Shown one piece after another: positions 23,535 through 30,767 of a stretch of 32,941 bases of DNA. Both the position numbers and the translations under genes were made by a program. The stretch's first letter is position 1. Each line of letters starts with the position of its first letter. Source of the DNA: Fodinibacter luteus (lineage in GTDB: Bacteria > Actinomycetota > Actinomycetes > Actinomycetales > Dermatophilaceae); the NCBI RefSeq assembly GCF_039541575.1, contig NZ_BAABGM010000018.1, positions 1 to 32,941 on the forward strand. The letters are read 5' to 3'. Below the pieces are notes generated by a model. That model ran no database searches, was not told where the DNA came from, and worked only from the letters and a program-made list of their open reading frames with translations.

Positions 23535-24260
23535 ATGGGTGCGACCCACACGACACCGGACGGACGCAGCTCGCGCTGGGACGAGCACCGCCTCGCGCGG
23601 CGGGCCGAGCTCGTCGACGCCACGCTCCGGGCCATCCGACGACACGGTGCCGGGGTCGGGATGGACGAGGTCGCCGCCACCGCCCGGACCTCCAAGACGG
23701 TCTTCTACCGGCACTTCACCGACCGTGCCGGGCTCTACACCGCCGTCGCCGAGCGGGTCGACGCGACGATCATCCGCGGCCTGACCCGCGCGGCCGGTGA
23801 CCCGGCCCCCGACGGCGCCCGCGCCGTCGTCCGGGGGGTCGTCGCCGCCTACCTGCGGCTCGTCGACGACGACCCCGAGGTGTACCGCTTCATCGTCAAC
23901 GCCCCGATCGTCCCGGCCGGCGAGCGCCCCGAGGGCGACGTGGCCGCCGGGATGACCGGCCGGATCGCCGCCCACGTCGCCGACCTCGTGGCCGAGGGGC
24001 TCGCGGGCGGCACACCGGGCGGCACACCGGGCGGCCCCGGGGTGCCGGCCCTCGGGACGGCACCCGGCGGCGCGGCCGACGGGAGGGCCTGGCGGTTGTG
24101 GGGCGTCGCCCTCGTCGGCATGGTTCGGGCCACGGCCGACGCCTGGCTGGCCGCCGGGGGCGCGCAGACGGGTCCGAGCGCCGACGAGCTGGCCGACGAC
24201 CTCACCGCCCTCATCTGGGACGGGCTCGGGGCCGTCGCGACGTCACCGGGACGGGTCTGA
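23535..24260 (+). CDS. TetR/AcrR family regulator
   Basis: 241 aa. N-terminal helix-turn-helix at about 35-70 (VGMDEVAATARTSKTVFYRHF) followed by a variable ligand-binding domain containing a low-complexity loop GGTPGGTPGGPG near 158-169. It faces the thiolase-FabG-MaoC operon across 107 bp and probably controls it; a fatty-acyl-CoA-type ligand is plausible but unproven. ATG at 23535 is chosen because TACCGT lies 6 nt upstream; an upstream ATG at 23430 would run the protein through the operator. It converges on the next gene with 6 bp between stops. Confidence 0.9.
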   Translation: MGATHTTPDGRSSRWDEHRLARRAELVDATLRAIRRHGAGVGMDEVAATARTSKTVFYRHFTDRAGLYTAVAERVDATIIRGLTRAAGDPAPDGARAVVRGVVAAYLRLVDDDPEVYRFIVNAPIVPAGERPEGDVAAGMTGRIAAHVADLVAEGLAGGTPGGTPGGPGVPALGTAPGGAADGRAWRLWGVALVGMVRATADAWLAAGGAQTGPSADELADDLTALIWDGLGAVATSPGRV

Positions 24261-24266
24261 ACGAGG

Positions 24267-25526
24267 CTAGGGCCGCCACCACGGGCGCAGGGGGAGCCGG
24301 GTCGCGCCGTCCGGGTGGGGACGCTGGGCGAGGACCTGGTGCAGCTGGATCTCGTTGCGCTCGAACCCGAGTCGCGAACCGGCCATGTACAGGCCCCAGA
24401 CCCGCGCCGTGCCCTCTCCCACCTCGGCGACGCACTCGTCCCAGTGCTCGACGAGGTTGCGGCACCACTGGGCCAGGGTCAGGGCGTAGTGCTCGCGCAG
24501 GTTCTCCTCGTGGAGCACCTCGAGCCCGGCGTCCTGCGCCTGCGCGATGATCCGGCCCGACCCGGTGAGCTCGCCGTCGGGGAAGACGTAGCGGTCGATG
24601 AAGGGACCCGTCTCCTGGCGACGGTTGTGCGGGCGGGTGATGCTGTGGTTGAGCAGGAGCCCGCCGGGCCGTAGCCGGTCACCGATCCAGGCGAAGTACG
24701 CCGGGTAGCCGCGCACGCCCACGTGTTCGGTGAGGCCGATCGACGACACCGCGTCGAACCCGGACTCGCGCACCGCGCGGTAGTCGCTGTGCCGCACCTC
24801 GGCGAGGCCGGCGAGCCCCTCCTCGGCGAGGGCCTGCTGCGCCCAGGCGGCCTGTGCCCCGGAGAGGGTGACCCCGAGGGTGTGGATGCCGCGTCGGGCC
24901 GCCGCGCGGACCATCCCGCCCCAGCCGCAGCCGATGTCGAGCAGGCGGTCGCCGGCCCGCAGCCCGAGCTTGTCGAGGGCGAGGCGGTACTTGTTGTCCT
25001 GGGCGTCCTCGAGGGTCGCGGCGGCATCCGGGTAGCACGCGCACGTGTAGGTCATCGACGGGCCGAGGACGAGCTCGTAGAACCGGTTCGAGACGTCGTA
25101 GTGACGGCTCACCGCCCCGGCGTCGCGCGGCATCGAGTGGCGCAACCCCTCGGCGGCCCGCCGCCAGCGGGGCAGCGCCTCCTGGGGAGGAGGCGGGGGC
25201 GGGGCGAGGCCCTTGACGCCGAGGGTGCGTGCCGCCTCGACCGCTGCGGCCGCGGTCGGCCGGCGGAAGCGCACCGCCGAGAGGTCGACGAGCAGGTCGT
25301 ACGGGTCGCCCGGGTGCACCCCGTCGACGTCGAGGTCTCCGGCGACGTAGGCGCGCACGAGGCCGAGCTGGCCGGGCGCGGTCGCGAGGTAGGCCGCGGC
25401 GCGCGGGGTGCGCAGGTGCAGCGCCCGCGGGGAGTCGGGCGGGCCGGTCGACGACCCGTCGTAGGCGCGCAGCCCGAGGGTGAGCGGTCCGTCGAGCACG
25501 GAGTGGACCATCTCGGCGATGGACAT
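24267..25526 (-). CDS. Cyclopropane-synthase-family methyltransferase, TmsB/BfaB-like
   Basis: 419 aa. Catalytic methyltransferase domain with RHYDVSNRFYELVLG (141-155), SAM motif I LLDIGCGWGGM (195-205) and EHVGVRGY further on. A ~110-residue N-terminal lipid-binding region and a short proline run (APPPPPP) precede it. Alone it could be a cyclopropane synthase, but its partner at 25572 is an FAD oxidoreductase of the TmsA/BfaA type. In that known pathway TmsB/BfaB adds a methylene at C10 of oleoyl phospholipid and TmsA/BfaA reduces it, giving 10-methylstearic (tuberculostearic) acid. AGGAG lies 7 nt before the ATG. Confidence 0.88.
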   Translation of the reverse strand: MSIAEMVHSVLDGPLTLGLRAYDGSSTGPPDSPRALHLRTPRAAAYLATAPGQLGLVRAYVAGDLDVDGVHPGDPYDLLVDLSAVRFRRPTAAAAVEAARTLGVKGLAPPPPPPQEALPRWRRAAEGLRHSMPRDAGAVSRHYDVSNRFYELVLGPSMTYTCACYPDAAATLEDAQDNKYRLALDKLGLRAGDRLLDIGCGWGGMVRAAARRGIHTLGVTLSGAQAAWAQQALAEEGLAGLAEVRHSDYRAVRESGFDAVSSIGLTEHVGVRGYPAYFAWIGDRLRPGGLLLNHSITRPHNRRQETGPFIDRYVFPDGELTGSGRIIAQAQDAGLEVLHEENLREHYALTLAQWCRNLVEHWDECVAEVGEGTARVWGLYMAGSRLGFERNEIQLHQVLAQRPHPDGATRLPLRPWWRP

Positions 25527-25571
25527 CGTCGGCTCCTGTCGTCGTGGGTCGGGGTGGGTGGGCGGCGGCGG

Positions 25572-26954
25572 TCAGGCCCCCCGCACGGCCTTGTCGTAGA
25601 GGGTGGGCAGGCGGGCGGCGGGGTCCCAGCGTTCCTTGAGGGCGGCGTACGCAGTCCCGGCGTAGAGCCGGTCGAACTCGGCACGGTCGTAGAAGGACTC
25701 GGAGTACAGCGACTTGTGGCCGCCGAGCTCGGCCACCTCGCGCTCGATGCGCCGGTTCGTGGCGCCGTCCCCGGCCCCCGGCGTCGAGGGCACGCTCGAC
25801 CAGAAGCCGACGTTGACGTACGTCTCCCCGGGCCGCAGCGGGTACAGCGTCCACGGCTGGTCGCTGCGCAGTCGCAGGGGACACAGCCAGACCGGCTCGA
25901 TCGGGACCTCGCGCAGGAACCACCGCAGGAACTCGGCCATCGTCGCGAGCGGCAGCTCGACGTCCTGCACGACGCGCTCGCGCGGGGGGCGTCCGTGCAG
26001 GGCCTCGAGGCGGTCGGCCACACCGAGCCGGCGGTCGAGGGCGACGAGCCGCCCGTAGACGCTGCTGCGCAGCCACCGTCGCGGCCACAGCCGGCGCACC
26101 CGCGGGTCCTGGGCCCCGAAGGCCCTCGAGCACCAGAACCAGTCGGTGTCCCAGCGCCAGAGGTAGTCGTGGGTCGTCAGCAGGTCGCGACGAGGGGCCC
26201 GGTCGTCGTGCTGGATCGACCGGTAGTAGATGCGGGTACCCGTGTAGTCGCTCGTCGCGCCCGGGTCGTCGCCACGGCGCCCGAGCACGAGGTAGGACTC
26301 GGACGCGGAGAAGACGACGCCGTCGACGTAGTCCACGGGCTCACCGTCGAAGCCGGCGTCGGCCAGGGTCACGCGCAGGGCCTCGACGAGGGAGCCGACG
26401 TCGTGGAAGCGCACGTGGCGCAGGGCCACCGTTCGCCCCACCGGCTCGAGCGCGATGCGCAGCCGGGTGGCGTAGCCGAGCGTGCCGTAGGAGTTCGGGA
26501 AGGCCCGGAAGAGATCGGGATGCCGGCTGGCCGGGTCGGTGGTGACGACCTCGCCGCTCCCCGTGAGCACGTCCATCTCGAGCACCGACTCGTGCGGCAG
26601 GCCGTTGCGCCAGGACGCCGACTCGATGCCGAGGCCGGTCACCGCACCGCCCAGGGTGATCGTGCGCAGCTGCGGCACGACGAGCGGGGTGAGGCCGTGC
26701 GGCAGGGTGGCGTCGACGAGGGCCTCGTAGGTGCACATGCCCTGGACGTCGGCGGTTCGGCTCCCGGCATCCACCGCGACGACCCCCGTGAGGCCCGAGG
26801 TGTCCAGGCCGGGGGTCGCCGAGTGGTCACGGGCCCGGAAGAGGTTGGAGGTGCGCTTCGCGAGGCGCACCCGCTCCCCCGCCGGGATGGCCCGGTAGCT
26901 GTCGACGAGCCGGCCGACGCCCTCGTCGTGGCGCGACCCGACGAGCACGCTCAC
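25572..26954 (-). CDS. FAD-binding oxidoreductase, TmsA/BfaA-like (DHCR24 family)
   Basis: 460 aa, GTG start overlapping the upstream stop (GTGA). The PCMH-type FAD domain is seen at about 85-110 (PLVVPQLRTITLGGAVTGLG) and runs to about 200; the rest matches the DHCR24/DIMINUTO-like C-terminal region, ending in a helical tail. This is the expected reductase of the 10-methylene intermediate made by the TmsB-like enzyme 45 bp downstream. The combination, order and strand support the assignment more than either gene alone. Confidence 0.88.
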   Translation of the reverse strand: MSVLVGSRHDEGVGRLVDSYRAIPAGERVRLAKRTSNLFRARDHSATPGLDTSGLTGVVAVDAGSRTADVQGMCTYEALVDATLPHGLTPLVVPQLRTITLGGAVTGLGIESASWRNGLPHESVLEMDVLTGSGEVVTTDPASRHPDLFRAFPNSYGTLGYATRLRIALEPVGRTVALRHVRFHDVGSLVEALRVTLADAGFDGEPVDYVDGVVFSASESYLVLGRRGDDPGATSDYTGTRIYYRSIQHDDRAPRRDLLTTHDYLWRWDTDWFWCSRAFGAQDPRVRRLWPRRWLRSSVYGRLVALDRRLGVADRLEALHGRPPRERVVQDVELPLATMAEFLRWFLREVPIEPVWLCPLRLRSDQPWTLYPLRPGETYVNVGFWSSVPSTPGAGDGATNRRIEREVAELGGHKSLYSESFYDRAEFDRLYAGTAYAALKERWDPAARLPTLYDKAVRGA

Positions 26955-27286
26955 CGGGGCTCCACGGCGTCACCGACCCGCACCCACCCCGATTCGCCCA
27001 CGGCGGCGTACAGGCCGGGGCACGAGGTGCCGGTGGCCTCGACGGCGAGCAGGACGTCCCCGACCCGCAGCACCGAGCCCTCGAGGGCCTCGACGACGCC
27101 GGTCGGCACGTCGAGCACGAGGTTGGCCCGCGTCGCGGGGGCGTCGTCACCGACGAGCGAGACGGCGGCCTTCTTGCGGCGGTCGCCCTCGAGACCGTCG
27201 ACGCCGACCCGGACGGCCTCGTGCGCGACCCCCGGCTCCCCCGCCTCGGGGAAGGTGCGGATCGCGCGGACCCGGATGACGTCCAT
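26951..27286 (-). CDS. Small MOSC-like protein
   Basis: 111 aa. Segments VGVDGLEGDRRKKAAVSLV, ATRANLVLDV and LRVGDVLLAVEATGTSCPGL follow the pattern of MOSC beta-barrels (G..GD....R, RxN, G..L.....pC..C/P), but it is shorter than usual and has a single conserved Cys. MOSC domains bind or move sulfur in molybdenum-cofactor enzymes; no such enzyme is nearby. It is translationally coupled to the TmsA-like gene, so a link to 10-methyl fatty acid synthesis is suggested by position only. ATG at 27286; TATTCA lies 6 nt upstream. Confidence 0.75.
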   Translation of the reverse strand: MDVIRVRAIRTFPEAGEPGVAHEAVRVGVDGLEGDRRKKAAVSLVGDDAPATRANLVLDVPTGVVEALEGSVLRVGDVLLAVEATGTSCPGLYAAVGESGWVRVGDAVEPR

Positions 27287-27292
27287 CCACCA

Positions 27293-27298
27293 TGAATA
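27293..27298 (-). promoter_or_regulatory. Possible -10 box of the MOSC-TmsA-TmsB operon
   Basis: TATTCA on the minus strand, 6 nt before the ATG of the MOSC-like gene, in an unusually A/T-rich patch. Weak match (no T at position six). Confidence 0.3.
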
Positions 27299-27402
27299 CA
27301 CCCGACGACCCGGTCGTGCCGAGGGCCCGCGGCTGCGAGGTGGCGCCCCGGCGCACGGGTCGAGGTTCCGGGTGCGGCATCCGGGGGCGCATACTGGTGG
27401 GG

Positions 27403-27624
27403 ATGACAACCTCACCCGGGACCCCGCGTGCTCGTCACGCCAGCAGCCCCTTCCAGCCCCACCCCGAGCCGAGGATCGAGCAGTTCGCGCTCGACGACCG
27501 CGTCACGCACGACACGTACGGGATGGGCCGCGTCGTGGGCGTCGACGGAGGTGGGGCGACCGTGGACTTCAGCGACCGGACGGTTCGGATCTCGACGCCC
27601 TTCCGCAGGATGACCAAGCTCTAG
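27403..27624 (+). CDS. Small Tudor/CarD-like beta-barrel protein
   Basis: 73 aa. A ~25-residue disordered Thr/Pro-rich start is followed by FALDDRVTHDTYGMGRVVGVDG, here quoted for its key pattern D-R-V-x-H-x-x-x-G-x-G-x-V, and a strand pattern V-D-F-S. This is the fold seen in the Tudor domain at the end of PcrA/UvrD and in the RNA-polymerase-interacting domain of CarD. A nucleic-acid or RNA-polymerase-related role is a guess. GGTGGGG precedes the ATG, and CATACT lies 7 nt upstream. It converges on the sulfatase gene (29 bp). Confidence 0.75.
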   Translation: MTTSPGTPRARHASSPFQPHPEPRIEQFALDDRVTHDTYGMGRVVGVDGGGATVDFSDRTVRISTPFRRMTKL

Positions 27625-27653
27625 GACCGGGCCCACCGCTCAGGCGGGTTCCC

Positions 27654-30557
27654 TCAGCCCGCGGCGCCATGGGCGACGGCCGCCCGAGCGGTCGCCTCGT
27701 GCAGCGAGACCTCCGCGTCGTGCGCGTGCGGCGCGAGGTCGAAGACCACGGTGCGCACGGTGCCGGTGAAGGCGTAGGGGGCGCGGTCCTCGTAGTCGAG
27801 GTCGACGACCCCGCCGTTGTCCCGCGAGATGTCCATGCCGGCGTAGGTGGTGAACAGCAGGGCGATGGTGTGCGGGAGCTCGCCCTCGCCGATCTGCCTG
27901 TCACCGGCCCACAACGTGACGCGGCCACCGGTGCCGGGCTTGGACTCGTCCGCCTCGAACAGCATCGTGAGGGTGACGTCCCCGGTGGGGATCGGCTCGG
28001 TGGAGGTCTGGCGGTAGGTGTCGATGCCGAGGAACTGGTAGGTGTGGTTGAGCAGGCCGTTCTCGTCGACCCAGAGGGCGAAGCCCCCGATGAAGTCCGC
28101 GAAGGCGACGAGCACTCCCTCGGCGCCACCCTCGGGAACGTGCACGTCGGCCTCGATGGCGTAGGAGCGCCCGTAGATGCGCGGGATCATCGTCGTCTGG
28201 ATGTTCTGCACGTCACCGGCGAAGGTGAACCGGGTCTGGGTCGGCATCGGCGGCAGGATCCCGAAGAAGGCCGCGAACCCACCGAGCAGGGGCAGGACGC
28301 GGTGGCGCTCGGCCTCGGCCCAGAAGAGCTCGACCAGCTCGGCCACCTTGGCGGGGTGGTCGGCCGCGAGGTCGTGGGCCTGGGAGAAGTCGTCGGGAAG
28401 GTAGTAGAGCTGCCAGACGTCGTCGTCAGGATTCCACTCACCACCCGGCCCGAACCGGGCGAGCGTCTCGGGCGAGAAGTCCCACGGCAGCTTGTCGAGC
28501 TTGGTGCAGGCCCACCAGCCGTCCTTGTAGATGGCGCGGCTGCCGTACATCTCGAAGTACTGCACGGTGTGCTGCTCCTCGGCCGCCGGGGCGTCGAAGG
28601 TGTAGGCGAAGCTCGTGCCGTCCATCGGCTCCTGGTCGACTCCGTCGACGAGCGTGGGCTCGGGGATGCCGACGACCTCGAGCACCGTGGGCACGACGTC
28701 GATGCAGTGCGTGAACTGGGTGCGCACGTCACCGCCAGAGGCGATCCTGCGGGGCCAGGAGATCACCATCGGGTCGCGGGTGCCACCGAGGTGGGAGGCC
28801 ATCTGCTTGCCCCACTGGAACGGGGTGTTGTTCGCGTGCGCCCAGGCCGCGGCGAAGTGCGGTGCGGTGTGGAAGCCGCCGAGCTCGGCGATGCCGCCGT
28901 ACTTGTCGATCAGGGCGAGCTGCTCCTCGGCGTCGAGCACGACGCCGTTGAAGAACGTGGTCTCGTTGAAGGACCCGGTGACCGTGCCCTCCATCGAGGC
29001 GCCGTTGTCACCCCAGATGTAGATGACGAGCGTGTTGTCGAGCTCGCCCATCTCCTCGACCGAGTCGAGCAGCCGGCCGACGTTCCAGTCGGCGTTCTCC
29101 GAGAACCCGGCGAACACCTCCATCTGCCGGGCGTAGAGCCGGCGCTCGGGCTCGGAGAGCCTGTCCCAGGCGGGGAAGGCGTCCGGGCGTGGCGCGAGCT
29201 CGGTGTCCGCGGGCACGATGCCCAGCTTCTTCTGCCGCTCCAGGGTCCGCTCGCGGTAGGCGTCCCAGCCGTCGTCGAACTCGCCCTTGTACCTGTCGGC
29301 CCACTCCTGCGCGACGTGGTGCGGCGCGTGGGTGGCCCCCGTGGAGTAGTACACGAACCACGGCTTCTCGGCGTCCTGCGCGCGCACGGCGTGCAGCCAC
29401 TCCACGGTCTTGTCGGTGATGTCGTCGGGGAAGTAGTAGAGCTTGCCGTCCTCGCCCTCGGGAACGCCGAGGGTGGAGTTGTCCTGGGTGATGATCGGGT
29501 CGTACTGCCCGGCCGCCCCGGTCAGGAACCCCCACCAGTGGTCGAAACCCCAGCCGGTGGGCCAGTGGTCGAACGACCCCGCGGCACCCATGTCGCGACC
29601 CGGGGTCATGTGCCACTTGCCGAAACCACCGGTGATGTAGCCGTTCTCCTTCAGGATGCGCGGCAGTGCCGTGCAGGCCCGCGGGCGCACCCCGGTGTAG
29701 CCGGGGAACGGACCGGGGAACTCGGCGATGCCGCCCATACCGACGCGGTGGTGGTTGCGACCGGTCAGCAGGGCGGCCCGGGTCGGAGAGCACACCGCGG
29801 TGACGTGGAAGCGGTTGTAGGTGACGCCCTGCCGTTGCACGCGGGTCAGGTTCGGGGTGTGAATGCCGCCACCGAAGGTGTCGGGGCCGCCGAAGCCGGC
29901 GTCGTCGATGAGCACGATCAGCACGTTCGGGGCGTCCTCGGGGGCCTTCGGGCCCGCGACGATGCTCCAGTCCCCGACCGACTCGTCGATGGTGTGGCCC
30001 GCCACACCACCGAACGGTTTGTCGGGCAGCGGGAGCACGGTCCGGTCGGGCGAGAACTTGCCCATGGCCTCGGCCAGCCTGGCCTTGAGCTCGTCGATAC
30101 CGCGTTCCTCGCTCTCGACGACGGACTTCAGCGGGGCACCGGGCAGGGCCTGCTCGACCGCCAACCGCGCCGCTGCGGGGAACACCCCGATGATCACGGC
30201 TGTGCCCGCCTTGAGGGCGGCGCCGACCTGCTCCTGGACGGCAGCAGTCAGCTTGTTGCCGGCGAAGTGGCCGACGACGGCACCGGCCGCGGCGCCCACC
30301 GCGACCGCCCCGAGCATCGGTGGGGCGAACATCCCGACGAGCACGCCGGCGCCACCGCCCCACCCTGCCCCCCGGCGACCCAGATGGTTCCCGGTGTCCA
30401 TCAGCCGGGGCTCGCCGTCGGCGCCCTTGCCGACGAGGATCATCCCCTGGCTGCTCAGCTCCCCGGCCTCGACCTTCGCGGCGAGTGCCCGGAACTCGGT
30501 CTCGGCGACGTCGACCTCCGGGTAGCCGGCCACGATCAGCATCTGGGTGTCGCTCAT
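27654..30557 (-). CDS. DUF1269-arylsulfatase fusion
   Basis: 967 aa. Residues 1-165 are a full DUF1269-type module: sheet-forming start (MLIVAGYPEVDVAE), glycine-zipper hydrophobic hairpin at 62-100, and the typical KAGTAVIIGVFP ... LKARLAEAM end. From about 210 a type I sulfatase follows: metal ligands D218-D219 (LIDDAGFGG), formylglycine site C256 in CSPTRAALLTGR, and GDN (YIWGDNGAS) further on. A C-terminal beta-rich domain (about 770-967) may bind the substrate. It should hydrolyse sulfate esters after Cys is converted to formylglycine by a separate enzyme, not seen here. No signal peptide; the N-terminal hairpin may tether it to the membrane. ATG at 30557 with GGGAG upstream. Confidence 0.9.
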   Translation of the reverse strand: MSDTQMLIVAGYPEVDVAETEFRALAAKVEAGELSSQGMILVGKGADGEPRLMDTGNHLGRRGAGWGGGAGVLVGMFAPPMLGAVAVGAAAGAVVGHFAGNKLTAAVQEQVGAALKAGTAVIIGVFPAAARLAVEQALPGAPLKSVVESEERGIDELKARLAEAMGKFSPDRTVLPLPDKPFGGVAGHTIDESVGDWSIVAGPKAPEDAPNVLIVLIDDAGFGGPDTFGGGIHTPNLTRVQRQGVTYNRFHVTAVCSPTRAALLTGRNHHRVGMGGIAEFPGPFPGYTGVRPRACTALPRILKENGYITGGFGKWHMTPGRDMGAAGSFDHWPTGWGFDHWWGFLTGAAGQYDPIITQDNSTLGVPEGEDGKLYYFPDDITDKTVEWLHAVRAQDAEKPWFVYYSTGATHAPHHVAQEWADRYKGEFDDGWDAYRERTLERQKKLGIVPADTELAPRPDAFPAWDRLSEPERRLYARQMEVFAGFSENADWNVGRLLDSVEEMGELDNTLVIYIWGDNGASMEGTVTGSFNETTFFNGVVLDAEEQLALIDKYGGIAELGGFHTAPHFAAAWAHANNTPFQWGKQMASHLGGTRDPMVISWPRRIASGGDVRTQFTHCIDVVPTVLEVVGIPEPTLVDGVDQEPMDGTSFAYTFDAPAAEEQHTVQYFEMYGSRAIYKDGWWACTKLDKLPWDFSPETLARFGPGGEWNPDDDVWQLYYLPDDFSQAHDLAADHPAKVAELVELFWAEAERHRVLPLLGGFAAFFGILPPMPTQTRFTFAGDVQNIQTTMIPRIYGRSYAIEADVHVPEGGAEGVLVAFADFIGGFALWVDENGLLNHTYQFLGIDTYRQTSTEPIPTGDVTLTMLFEADESKPGTGGRVTLWAGDRQIGEGELPHTIALLFTTYAGMDISRDNGGVVDLDYEDRAPYAFTGTVRTVVFDLAPHAHDAEVSLHEATARAAVAHGAAG

Positions 30558-30648
30558 GACGTGCTCCCATCGGCCCGCCGGCGTCGCGCCGGGAGAGCCA
30601 TCCGTACGGTCCTCACCGCGGTCGTGTTGCGCGGGCACGCTCGACCCG

Positions 30649-30671
30649 ACGCCTTCCCTCCGGGAAGGCGT
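30649..30671. terminator. 10-bp perfect hairpin between SulP and sulfatase genes
   Basis: ACGCCTTCCC (30649-30658) and GGGAAGGCGT (30662-30671) with a 3-nt loop, in the 210-bp gap between the SulP stop and the sulfatase start. Both genes run leftward, so it may end or attenuate SulP transcripts. A second small stem (CGGCG/CGCCG) lies close to the sulfatase start. No T-run. Confidence 0.5.
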
Positions 30672-30767
30672 GCGAGCGGGGTCCACGCGAACGCCACGGT
30701 CCGAGCATCCCGACCTGCCACCGGGCGGACATCCCCCTGACAGGGTGAGGCCGCCCGGCGCGCTCGA

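Noticed and set aside
24030..24060. GGCACACCGGGC repeats inside the TetR gene
   Set aside because: A short in-frame repeat coding for GGTP units in a loop; it needs no separate feature.
24723..30740. A plus-strand open frame of about 2,000 codons
   Set aside because: It is antisense to five well-supported genes, has no domain pattern and an Arg/Gly/Val-rich composition typical of GC-rich antisense frames.
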